DNA of 8,839 bases. Origin: Oscillospiraceae bacterium. Its GTDB lineage: Bacteria > Bacillota_A > Clostridia > Oscillospirales > WRJC01. Of this stretch, positions 1 to 5,800 are shown piece by piece (position 1 is the first letter of the stretch; each line of letters starts with the position of its first letter). The position numbers and the translations under genes were made by a program. Location: positions 1 through 8,839 of the forward strand of contig WQXD01000148.1 of NCBI GenBank assembly GCA_009785015.1. The letters are read 5' to 3'. Below the pieces are notes generated by a model. The model saw only the letters and a program-made list of their open reading frames with translations, was not told where the DNA came from and ran no database searches.

Positions 1-154
1 AAAAACAGGGGCAATCGGCGGAAAGCTGATAGCGAAAAAAAGAGGATTTTTTGGGCCAAAAAAGAGCGTCCTCTTGGAAAGCGGAAAAGGCGTGGTAAAA
101 TGGGGGAAAAGTGGCAAAAAAAGGTCCATTTTATGGGGGTAAATTCGGGTAAGG
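1..154. other. A/G-rich non-coding stretch, possible CRISPR leader
   Basis: I see no credible gene here. The stretch is purine-rich with several A runs and sits directly before the first CRISPR-type repeat, on the side where a leader is expected because the repeats end in ATTGAAAC. It contains a nested inverted repeat (positions 40-75). No further repeat copy is visible in it, so the array appears to begin at 155. The leader role is inferred from position only. Confidence 0.35.
40..75. repeat. Nested inverted repeat / hairpin in the putative leader
   Basis: The arms AAGAGGA (40-46) and TCCTCTT (69-75) are exact reverse complements. Inside them TTTTTTGG (47-54) and CCAAAAAA (56-63) form a second palindrome around one central G, with a five-base 3' bulge (64-68). 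An alternative hairpin pairs AAGAG (62-66) with CTCTT (71-75) around a four-base loop and excludes the larger fold. No T-run follows, so it is not a standard terminator. Its role is unknown. Confidence 0.5.
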
Positions 155-264
155 GTTGCGCAGCCTTATTTCCTCGCAAGGGGATTGAAACTCTTGCAGT
201 TCACGGATTTCATCTTTTACTTCGTCAGTTGCGCAACCATATTTCCTCATAGGGGGATTGAAAC
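155..264 (+). CRISPR. Minimal or relict CRISPR array: two diverged repeats, one spacer
   Basis: Two 37-base repeats lie at 155-191 and 228-264, separated by a 36-base spacer (192-227). They match at 32 of 37 positions, differing at repeat positions 9, 12, 22, 23 and 25. Both begin GTTGCGCA and end GGGGATTGAAAC, the typical 3' end of many type I and III repeats, which puts transcription on the plus strand. The second copy starts with the perfect palindrome GTTGCGCAAC; the first copy breaks it. Sequence from 265 to about 300 could be a second spacer, but no third repeat follows. No cas gene is in the window. Five mismatches between neighbouring repeats suggest a decaying array or its end. The subtype cannot be called. 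Confidence 0.7.
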
Positions 265-308
265 GGATATTCCCCATTATCGAAGATAACGGAAGTTTCT
301 TTTTTTCG

Positions 309-339
309 TTGACGACGGAAAAACACATAAAAGTATAAT
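309..339 (+). promoter_or_regulatory. Candidate sigma-A promoter for the HNHP-motif gene
   Basis: A -35 like TTGACG (309-314) and a perfect -10 TATAAT (334-339) are 19 bases apart, somewhat longer than the preferred 17. Transcription would start near 346, downstream of the ATG at 342 and upstream of the Shine-Dalgarno site at 374-378. This supports the ATG at 390 as the true start. Confidence 0.5.
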
Positions 340-373
340 CAATGTCAGGCGACGATAGATCAAGTGTAAAAAT

Positions 374-378
374 AGGAG
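374..378 (+). promoter_or_regulatory. Ribosome binding site that decides the start at 390
   Basis: AGGAG lies 11 bases before the ATG at 390. The farther-upstream in-frame ATG at 342 has no recognisable ribosome site and sits before the predicted transcription start. Confidence 0.6.
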
Positions 379-389
379 ATACAGATGGC

Positions 390-905
390 ATGACGACAAT
401 TACAAGCGTAAAACCCATTGATTTCAATGATAAAACGGCAATAACAAACGAAATTGAAAAATTCGCTGAAAAGTATGCTTATGCAGATGTTGAACACGCA
501 CTTGAAATATCGCCGGATGGAAATGCTTATATTTTAAAAGGCGAAAAGGGCAACGTAAATTCCGAAATAATAGGTCAAGGAGCATTAAAAAGCAGCATAA
601 GTATACATAATCATCCTGTAGAAATTGGAAAAGATAAAAGCGATTCATTTGGTCTTAAAGATATAAAATTTGCCAATGAAAATCAACAGGGCAAACAATA
701 TCTCGTATCGGGAACGCGCAGAGATGCTTTTGAATTCACAGAATATTATCCGATTAATCAAATTGAACCTGCGTGGGATGCGGCAAGATATGCAATGTGG
801 AAAATTCATAAAGCAAATGATACAGAGGTGATTTTTGAACAAGAAGATATTTTGCGGGAATTAGGAAATTATTTGAAAGGGTTTAAGTTTTATGAAAACG
901 TATGA
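390..905 (+). CDS. HNHP-motif JAB/MPN-like protein, MuF cargo-domain type (putative toxin or protease)
   Basis: This encodes 171 residues from the ATG at 390; the open frame extends to an ATG at 342 without a ribosome site. The middle holds SIHNHP (H73 and H75) followed by SFGLKD ending at D91, with a Glu at E35. This resembles the Glu, His-x-His-Pro, Asp metal-site layout of JAB/MPN (JAMM) metallopeptidases, but the usual Ser-x-x-Asp appears as Gly-x-x-Asp (G88, D91), so activity is uncertain. The opening ITSVKPIDF and the block GKQYLVSGTRRDAFEFT resemble domains I associate with the C-terminus of phage MuF (SPP1 gp7-like) head proteins, where toxin-like cargo is common. Here it stands alone. 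There is no signal peptide or membrane segment. The 3' end overlaps the next gene by 14 bases, suggesting co-translation. Toxin, protease or prophage remnant remain possible. Confidence 0.5.
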   Translation: MTTITSVKPIDFNDKTAITNEIEKFAEKYAYADVEHALEISPDGNAYILKGEKGNVNSEIIGQGALKSSISIHNHPVEIGKDKSDSFGLKDIKFANENQQGKQYLVSGTRRDAFEFTEYYPINQIEPAWDAARYAMWKIHKANDTEVIFEQEDILRELGNYLKGFKFYENV

Positions 906-1083
906 ATCGGAACGTAAAGAATTACATGATTGGATAGATTTGAAAAACAAAGAACAATATGAGGCAGAAAAAAAAGACGCAACACGGGGCCGAGATGGTC
1001 CGTTAGTTCACGAGCGTCGCAAAGTGGTTGACGAATATAATCGCAGGCTCGGAGAATTAAAACAGAAGTATAAGCGCATATAG
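892..1083 (+). CDS. Small charged protein, possible partner or immunity of the HNHP protein
   Basis: This encodes 63 residues, very rich in Lys, Glu and Arg, predicted mostly helical and possibly coiled coil (ERKELHDWIDLKNKEQYEAE near the start, then a second helix around YNRRLGELKQKY). It starts inside the last codons of the upstream gene, with a GAAAGGG ribosome site about 13 bases earlier, and is probably translationally coupled. I do not recognise a family. Small genes overlapping a toxin-like gene are often immunity proteins or antitoxins, and that is the only basis for the suggestion. The core DATRGRDGPLVHERRKVVDEYN includes an RGRDGP turn between the two helices. It may instead be a phage structural leftover. 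Confidence 0.5.
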   Translation: MKTYESERKELHDWIDLKNKEQYEAEKKDATRGRDGPLVHERRKVVDEYNRRLGELKQKYKRI

Positions 1084-1291
1084 CAGTATACTGAAGCAAT
1101 TAACGGAAAAGTCGTTTACTGTAATTATTACGATGACTTGTAAAGGCAGCGCTTTCATTGCCGCGTATACCGGGCGAAAACAAATAAAATTCGCCTAAAA
1201 ACACAAAAAAGGGGGTTATCCATCAAAATGATGGAAAACCACAAACTTCAATCGGCACCGGAACATATAACCAAAAGGAGAAAAAATATTC
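1084..1291. other. AT-rich intergenic stretch before the Uma2-type gene
   Basis: I see no gene and no convincing promoter here, although the A/T-rich sequence could hide weak ones. The only clear structure is the hairpin at 1214-1240. The AGGAG at 1276-1280 is the ribosome site of the next gene. Confidence 0.5.
1214..1240. repeat. Hairpin, terminator-like only on the minus strand
   Basis: CCATCA (1220-1225) pairs with TGATGG (1229-1234) around an AAA loop. The stem extends through T1219-A1235, one A-A mismatch, and GGTT (1214-1217) with AACC (1237-1240). On the plus strand no T-run follows. On the minus strand it is followed by CCC and six T, the look of an intrinsic terminator, but no minus-strand gene precedes it. 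Confidence 0.45.
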
Positions 1292-1945
1292 ATGGACACA
1301 ACGCTATATCCGAATTATCCGAATGCCTATTACTGCGGCTATGAAGACGATGAAATATCCATAGAGGATTTTGAAAGTTTTGTGAAACACCCTTTCAACA
1401 AGGACAAAACATTCGAACTCATCGACGGGCGCATTGTTTTGATGGCGGGAAACGCAAGTCTGAACCACCAGAGAATTGTCAGGGAGTTGTTTAAAAAAAT
1501 AGATATTTTTTTGGAAGGGCAGCCATGCGAAGTATTCTTTGATTTCAACCTATATCTGTACAATACGGAACTCGGAAAATGCGTAAACATATATCAGCCT
1601 GATATCATGGTTTGCTGCGATGCGGATAAAATAACAAAAAGAGGGTATGAGGGCGTTCCGAGTCTGATCGTCGAAGTGATAAGCAAATCCACCGGCAAAT
1701 ACGATTACAAAAACAAACGCGAAAATTATATCAATTACAACGTCAAAGAATATTGGCTTATAGACCCGGTAAAAAACAAAATAATTGTTTACGTAAACGA
1801 CGATGCAAAATCGAACGCCGGTATAAACGAATATACATTCTATGATACAGTCGAATCAAATGTTTTCCCGAATTTGTCAATAAACTTTATCGAAGTGTTG
1901 GAAAAGTTGGAAAAATCGGAATTGAGATGGTTTAAAGAGCCGTGA
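1292..1945 (+). CDS. Uma2 family (DUF820) PD-(D/E)xK nuclease-like protein
   Basis: This encodes 217 residues, a usual length for Uma2 proteins. The family has a restriction-endonuclease-like fold and is common in cyanobacteria and some Firmicutes, often in many copies; its biological role is poorly known. Visible family marks in order: FELIDGRIVLMAG (41-53), a conserved His (H59), YQPDIMV with the metal-binding Asp D104, PSLIVEVISKST with the active-site Glu E128, D138 with the downstream Lys K140/K142, and VKEYWLIDP near 150-158. The full PD and ExV/K set suggests an intact active site. The start is supported by AGGAG at 1276-1280, 11 bases ahead. There is no signal peptide or transmembrane segment, so it is cytoplasmic. 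It stands alone between the JAB-like pair and the repressor, in the AT-rich part of the window. Confidence 0.85.
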   Translation: MDTTLYPNYPNAYYCGYEDDEISIEDFESFVKHPFNKDKTFELIDGRIVLMAGNASLNHQRIVRELFKKIDIFLEGQPCEVFFDFNLYLYNTELGKCVNIYQPDIMVCCDADKITKRGYEGVPSLIVEVISKSTGKYDYKNKRENYINYNVKEYWLIDPVKNKIIVYVNDDAKSNAGINEYTFYDTVESNVFPNLSINFIEVLEKLEKSELRWFKEP

Positions 1946-1993
1946 AACTTTACTTAATTTTAAAAACAATTTCCGAACGCGCGAAAACACCGG

Positions 1994-2022
1994 TTGACAA
2001 ACGATCATATTTGCGGTATAAT
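1994..2022 (+). promoter_or_regulatory. Consensus sigma-A promoter of the S24 repressor gene
   Basis: TTGACA (1994-1999) and TATAAT (2017-2022) are separated by exactly 17 bases, the full consensus. Transcription would start near 2029, giving a leader of about 40 bases before the ATG at 2070. A promoter this strong in front of a self-cleaving repressor suggests autorepression, but I could not identify an operator palindrome over it. Confidence 0.85.
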
Positions 2023-2069
2023 GGAAATGGATAACAGCCCAAATCCAAGTTTCAAAGGGAGATTAGATT

Positions 2070-2795
2070 ATGGCGATGGAATTGCATGAAAGATTGAAAT
2101 CATTGCGCGAAAACAAAAAACTGACCAAAACAAAATTGACCGAACGGCTGAAAATACCGTACACCACATATAACAACTGGGAGATAAGCGCCAGCAAGCC
2201 GCAGATACCGGATTTGTGCATGCTCGCCGACTTCTACGGCGTCACTGTGGATTATCTCGTGGGGCACAGCATAAAAGAGCTGCCCGTTACGGAAGCGCAG
2301 GCGATGCTGCAAAAATACGGCAGATTGTCCGACAAGCAGCGGCGGCTTGTCAATGTGCTTATGGACAGCATAGTCATCATCGAAAACGAAAATGAACCGC
2401 CCGAATCAAACGCCGTCATATCCGCTGTTCCGCTCACCCGGAAAATACCGTTGTTCGGCCAGCCCGCGTCGGCGGGAGCCGGCGTGTATCTCGACAGCGA
2501 CGACGCGGAAATGCTGAGTATTTTGGATATACCGGAATACCGCGAGGCCGATATGGCAATCCGCGTAAACGGCGACAGCATGACGCCCGGCTACAAAAAC
2601 GGGGATATCGTGCTTGTGAGAGCGCAGCCTTTTTTGGATATAGGGGATATAGGCGTGTTCATATACAACGGCGAAGGTTACATAAAAAAGCTCGAAAGGG
2701 AAGGGCTTGTTTCGCTGAACCCGAAATACGCGGCCATACGAGTAAACGAACTGGGCTCATTTGAGACTGTGGGCAAAGTATTGTGCGTAATCTGA
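2070..2795 (+). CDS. XRE-type HTH repressor with S24 (LexA/CI-like) self-cleaving domain
   Basis: This encodes 241 residues in the classical two-domain layout. An N-terminal HTH_3 domain (about residues 5-65: LHERLKSLRENKKLTKTKL, then IPYTTYNNWEISASKPQIPD and FYGVTVDYLVG) is joined by a linker to a C-terminal S24 peptidase fold. The likely cleavage bond is Ala135-Gly136 in QPASAGAG. The catalytic Ser is S170 in NGDSMTPGYKNGD and the general-base Lys is K206 (or K207) in GYIKKLE. By family knowledge, RecA filament stimulates self-cleavage after DNA damage and lifts repression. The start is supported by GGGAG at 2057-2061, eight bases ahead. Its codon use is closer to the GC-rich genes downstream. 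No phage structural or integration gene accompanies it, so its target could be its own promoter, a neighbouring gene, or something outside the window. Confidence 0.92.
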   Translation: MAMELHERLKSLRENKKLTKTKLTERLKIPYTTYNNWEISASKPQIPDLCMLADFYGVTVDYLVGHSIKELPVTEAQAMLQKYGRLSDKQRRLVNVLMDSIVIIENENEPPESNAVISAVPLTRKIPLFGQPASAGAGVYLDSDDAEMLSILDIPEYREADMAIRVNGDSMTPGYKNGDIVLVRAQPFLDIGDIGVFIYNGEGYIKKLEREGLVSLNPKYAAIRVNELGSFETVGKVLCVI

Positions 2796-2815
2796 CGCCC
2801 GGCGCGCATTTGCCC
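2771..2815. terminator. Possible stem-loop between convergent genes
   Basis: GGGCAAA (2771-2777) pairs with TTTGCCC (2809-2815), and inside it TGTGCG (2782-2787) pairs with CGCGCA (2803-2808) with one G-T wobble and a four-base bulge. It straddles the end of the repressor gene, five bases before the convergent gene's stop codon. No T-run follows on either side, so a terminator role is weakly supported. Confidence 0.25.
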
Positions 2816-2820
2816 TCACT

Positions 2821-4815
2821 TCACTTCTCTATAAACACCGTGCCGATTTCCCAAGGGCCCAGCCCGGGCAGACGAAGCAGCCAGCCGTCCGCGCGCTCGG
2901 CAATGGGTAGATTTACCGCGTTTGACGGGCGCTTCTGCGAAAGCCAGACTGCCGAAGTTCCGGCCGGACGGCGCACGACCAAATCCAATTCGCCGCTTTC
3001 ATCGATCGTGGGGTTCAATACCGATACGCTCACTGTGTTTCCATTTTCGTCCTCGCGTGCAAGTACGACAGCCTGCTGCGGCGCGTCCGCGAATGCGGGC
3101 AGGCGGTTTTCGCTGATATAATCCGCCGCGCGCAGAATCTGATCTCTTTTTTCGCGGCTTATTACCGCGTTCCACGGCGTATAACCGAAGACCGCCCATT
3201 TCGCGCCGGAACTTGTATAAACTATCGCGTTTGCGGCGGCGCCGGTATTTTCCGCGCCCGGGACATTGGAATCATAGCGGCCCAGGATTTCGGTTTTATG
3301 GTCCAGATCGGTCAGGAGGTATCCCGTGGTAAAATAAAACATCTGGTCCCATGTGCGCCCTTCGCTTTTGCCGTTGACCGGATGGCCGGTATATACTTCA
3401 TACAGCTGCCGGGTGGATATATGGCTCACATCCGCGCCGAAGCGAAACCCCCGCTTTATCAGTATTTCCACCGCCGCGCCGGACGTCACCACCGGAGCAG
3501 CAAGCAGCGCGGCTATATCGTCGCCGGTCAATGTGGCCGCCGCGTCTTCGTGCAGCAGATATACCGGGGAAAATGTCTCGTCGAAAGACAACGGTATACC
3601 AGTGCGGGCCAGGCACGTGCCGCTGAATATGGGCTCATTTGTCCAGCTGAAAGCCGCGCCGCCCTCGGTCAGTTTCTTTTCCCACATGTGTTCGTGCAAA
3701 ACAAGCTGCAGGCCCGCCTGGCGCGTATGGAGAGAGCGCCGGGCCAGACGTTCCCAGTAAGGGCGGCAAAAGGCGAACCGCTCCAGCGCCTTTTCATGCC
3801 ATTTCATCGGCTCGTGGCCGAACATGAGCATGGCGTAACTCATAGCCGTGCTGCCGCCTGCCAGGTACAGGCTGGTTTCCAGACAGGTGCCCCCGATCGT
3901 CTTGCCGTATGCGACATATGGCAGATTTTCGATTTCCGGGCGGCGCTCTTTCACATAACCGGGCAGCATCCGGTTCTGCCAGCTCACATGGAAACTTTTT
4001 TTCAGCAATTCGTTGGGGTCGTGGTCGTTATACGCTCCGCCTCCCGGACGGCTTGCGATTTTTTTTGCTCCGGCTTTCCGCAGGGCGCCGAAAATATATT
4101 CCAGCCCATAGCCCGTATATCCGCCGGGAGAACCGTGCTGATAGCCCAGGCAGCTGCCGGGCGAGGACCGTATTGCGGCAGAAGCGATCAATTCTGTAAA
4201 TTCATGCAGGCCGTCCCGGAGAAAAGCGACATACCGCCGCCTCCATTCCAAATCGCCGTAATTGATCTCGTATACCAGCGTTTCCCGCGTGAAATCGGAG
4301 CTGTGAGCTTTATTGAACTTTTCGAGGCAATGCCCGCAAAAACAGCCGTAATTCACCGGGTCGTGATTGCCCGCGCGCAGATCGTCGTCAAACCAGATTG
4401 TGTGCGGCTGCAGCGCTTTTGCATACAGCCCGACTACCTTCGCGGTATAATCCCGGAAATGCCCGCCGTTCCAGCAAAAACAATATCCGGCCGAGGCGCC
4501 GTTCGGGCCGGTCATTTTTTCCGCCGGAGAGCCTTCATATACAAGCCCTGCGCAGTCCATGAATTTCATATATTCGCCGTGACCTATGGTATTGCTGATC
4601 TGCAAGGACACCCGGATTCCGGCTTCACGAAACAATTCCGCCGTTTTTTCCAAAGTCCGGGCGGTGTTTTCGTGTACGGACACCGGCGGGAACCCGTATT
4701 CGGTGGCAAGCCAAACTTCATCGCAGCAGCCCGGGTTTTTCCGGATAGCTTCGAGTAAATCGGCGATAAACAGCTCGTCCAGCTGCGTTTTTAACCCCAA
4801 TCGCTGTGTCAGCAT
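2821..4815 (-). CDS. TIM-barrel glycoside hydrolase-like protein with GH42-type cysteine cluster
   Basis: This encodes 664 residues with no signal peptide, so it is cytoplasmic. The N-terminal half looks like a (beta/alpha)8 barrel: DEVWLATEYGFPP (32-44), IRVSLQISNT (67-76), then TIWFDDDLR (139-147) and GCFCGHC (157-163). The cysteines C114, C158, C160 and C163 have the same spacing as the four zinc-binding cysteines of Thermus A4 beta-galactosidase (GH42: 106, 150, 152, 155). Where GH42 has its Asn-Glu acid/base, this protein has the Asp-rich FDDD; E313 in LETSLYLAGG is a candidate nucleophile. The C-terminal half has a segment like the GH42 trimerisation domain (about 375-480) and a final beta-sandwich. 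The start is fixed by GGAGG nine bases before the ATG. It is divergent from the transketolase operon. The substrate is unknown; a carbohydrate role is inferred from fold and neighbours. Confidence 0.6.
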   Translation of the reverse strand: MLTQRLGLKTQLDELFIADLLEAIRKNPGCCDEVWLATEYGFPPVSVHENTARTLEKTAELFREAGIRVSLQISNTIGHGEYMKFMDCAGLVYEGSPAEKMTGPNGASAGYCFCWNGGHFRDYTAKVVGLYAKALQPHTIWFDDDLRAGNHDPVNYGCFCGHCLEKFNKAHSSDFTRETLVYEINYGDLEWRRRYVAFLRDGLHEFTELIASAAIRSSPGSCLGYQHGSPGGYTGYGLEYIFGALRKAGAKKIASRPGGGAYNDHDPNELLKKSFHVSWQNRMLPGYVKERRPEIENLPYVAYGKTIGGTCLETSLYLAGGSTAMSYAMLMFGHEPMKWHEKALERFAFCRPYWERLARRSLHTRQAGLQLVLHEHMWEKKLTEGGAAFSWTNEPIFSGTCLARTGIPLSFDETFSPVYLLHEDAAATLTGDDIAALLAAPVVTSGAAVEILIKRGFRFGADVSHISTRQLYEVYTGHPVNGKSEGRTWDQMFYFTTGYLLTDLDHKTEILGRYDSNVPGAENTGAAANAIVYTSSGAKWAVFGYTPWNAVISREKRDQILRAADYISENRLPAFADAPQQAVVLAREDENGNTVSVSVLNPTIDESGELDLVVRRPAGTSAVWLSQKRPSNAVNLPIAERADGWLLRLPGLGPWEIGTVFIEK

Positions 4816-4847
4816 ATGATTTTTCCTCCATTCACTACTTTACTATA

Positions 4848-4876
4848 ATGATATATCAATTCCGGATGTTTGTCAA
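4848..4876 (-). promoter_or_regulatory. Sigma-A promoter of the minus-strand hydrolase gene
   Basis: Read on the minus strand, TTGACA (4876-4871) and TATCAT (4853-4848) are 17 bases apart. Transcription would start near 4841, about 25 bases before the ATG, leaving just enough room for the ribosome site. Confidence 0.8.
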
Positions 4877-4902
4877 TCGGATATTTATGATTTTTTTCAA
4901 AA

Positions 4903-4920
4903 TTTTGCTTCAAAGCAAAA
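4903..4920. promoter_or_regulatory. 18-bp perfect palindrome, candidate operator
   Basis: TTTTGCTTCAAAGCAAAA is two 8-base arms that are exact reverse complements around CA. It lies between the two divergent promoters, eight bases before the -35 box of the transketolase promoter and about 26 bases from the -35 of the minus-strand promoter. This fits a shared sugar-responsive regulator site. It does not match the CcpA cre consensus. The regulator gene is not in the window. Confidence 0.55.
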
Positions 4921-4928
4921 ATCGGCAG

Positions 4929-4957
4929 TTGACAAAATGGCGTAAAGATTGTATAAT
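4929..4957 (+). promoter_or_regulatory. Consensus sigma-A promoter of the transketolase operon
   Basis: TTGACA (4929-4934) and TATAAT (4952-4957) are exactly 17 bases apart. Transcription would start near 4964, which is itself an ATG in the transketolase frame (ATG GAG GGG TGA), so the predicted leader is only a few bases plus the GGAGGGG ribosome site. Confidence 0.85.
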
Positions 4958-4965
4958 TGACAGAT

Positions 4966-4972
4966 GGAGGGG
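4966..4972 (+). promoter_or_regulatory. Strong ribosome site without a usable in-frame start
   Basis: GGAGGGG is a very strong Shine-Dalgarno site. The ATG just after it (4975) opens only a five-codon frame (MRYRR, then TAA at 4990-4992) that is out of frame with the transketolase. In the transketolase frame a TGA lies at 4973-4975, and the first near-start codon at proper spacing is ATC at 4982. Confidence 0.6.
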
Positions 4973-5026
4973 TGATGCGTTATCGGCGTTAATTTAAAAA
5001 AAACAGCTTTTGAGCGCCGTCTGGAT

Positions 5027-5800
5027 GTGCTCGAGATGGTCAAAGCGGCCAACGCGGGACACATCGGCGGAAGCATGAGCTGCATGGATATTTTGGTGGT
5101 GTTGTACTACCGGCTCATGGATACGAAAAAAATCATGAACGGCGCGCCCGACCGCGACAGGTTTATTCTGAGCAAGGGCCACTGCGCCGAGGCGTTGTAC
5201 GCCGTTTTCGCCGACATAGGCTTTATCGAGCCGGCTCTGCTGAAAACTTTCGCCGCCTTTGACACCGCGCTGGCAAAACACCCGACGAGAAAAATAACCG
5301 GCGTCGAGGCGGCCACCGGCGCGCTGGGCCACGGACTGCCGATCGGCGCGGGTATGGGTATAGCCTTGAAAGCCGACCGAAACCCCGCTGCCGTCTATGT
5401 GCTTTTAGGCGACGGCGAAATGGCGGAAGGCTCCGTATGGGAAGCCGCCATGGCCGCGGCCAAATACAAATTAAACAACCTGACCGCCATAGTCGACCGC
5501 AACCGGCTGCAGATCAGCGGCAATACCGAGGATGTGATGCCCCTTGACGATCTGGCGGACAAATTCCGCGCTTTCGGCTGGGAATGCCGTACCTGCGACG
5601 GCCATGAGCCGGAAGAATTGATAAAGACTCTGAAAGATAAACCGCTTTCTAAGCCTCTCGCCGTCATTGCCGAAACCGTCAAGGGTTTTGGTTCGGCGGT
5701 CATGGAAAACAAAGCCGAATGGCATCATTTGGTTCCAAACGATATCGAATTTGAGCGGATAAAAAACGAATTGACCAAACGGAGGAATGAGTGTGGCTAA
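5027..5800 (+). CDS. Transketolase, N-terminal (TPP-binding) subunit; possibly apulose-4-phosphate transketolase
   Basis: This is the thiamine-diphosphate pyrimidine-side half of a split transketolase, 257 residues from GTG 5027. Motifs: AGHIGGSMS with conserved His12, SKGHCAEALY (49-58), GALGHGLPIGAGMG (98-111), and the TPP/Mg signature GDGEMAEGS to VDRN (128-159). The reading frame continues upstream to about 4976, encoding VNLKKTAFERRLDVLEM, which matches the usual start of this family; adding it gives about 272 residues, the normal size. The true start is therefore probably upstream, but only an ATC (4982) or a one-base frameshift from ATG 4975 could supply it. GTG 5027 is simply the first conventional start, and it lacks a ribosome site. 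It overlaps the C-terminal subunit gene by eight bases. In this context (FGGY kinase, apiosidase-like hydrolase) it may act on apulose 4-phosphate rather than in the general pentose phosphate pathway. Confidence 0.9.
   Translation: MLEMVKAANAGHIGGSMSCMDILVVLYYRLMDTKKIMNGAPDRDRFILSKGHCAEALYAVFADIGFIEPALLKTFAAFDTALAKHPTRKITGVEAATGALGHGLPIGAGMGIALKADRNPAAVYVLLGDGEMAEGSVWEAAMAAAKYKLNNLTAIVDRNRLQISGNTEDVMPLDDLADKFRAFGWECRTCDGHEPEELIKTLKDKPLSKPLAVIAETVKGFGSAVMENKAEWHHLVPNDIEFERIKNELTKRRNECG
5781..5785 (+). promoter_or_regulatory. Ribosome site that favours GTG 5793 over ATG 5787
   Basis: GGAGG ends one base before the ATG at 5787, which is too close for initiation, but seven bases before the in-frame GTG at 5793. 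The GTG is therefore the better start, despite being two codons shorter. Confidence 0.6.

Noticed and set aside
301..340. A third CRISPR repeat after the second spacer-like stretch
   Set aside because: GTTGAC at 308 resembles the repeat start by only a few bases and the GATTGAAAC end is absent.
342..389. Upstream ATG 342 as start of the HNHP-motif gene
   Set aside because: There is no ribosome site, it lies before the predicted transcription start near 346, and the recognisable domain begins right after the ATG at 390.
131..427. 98-codon open frame on the minus strand over the CRISPR repeats
   Set aside because: It reads through both repeats and the promoter of the next gene; apart from spacer-derived residues it has no protein-like character.
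1970..1987. Possible SOS (LexA) box GAAC-N4-GAAA upstream of the repressor gene
   Set aside because: Only one half matches the Gram-positive GAAC-N4-GTTC pattern; the second half fails at three of four bases.
3298..4758. 486-codon open frame on the plus strand
   Set aside because: It lies fully antisense to the minus-strand hydrolase gene, has a low-complexity Arg/Ala/Pro-rich product without recognisable motifs, and lacks a ribosome site. It is a by-product of GC-rich codon use in the real gene.
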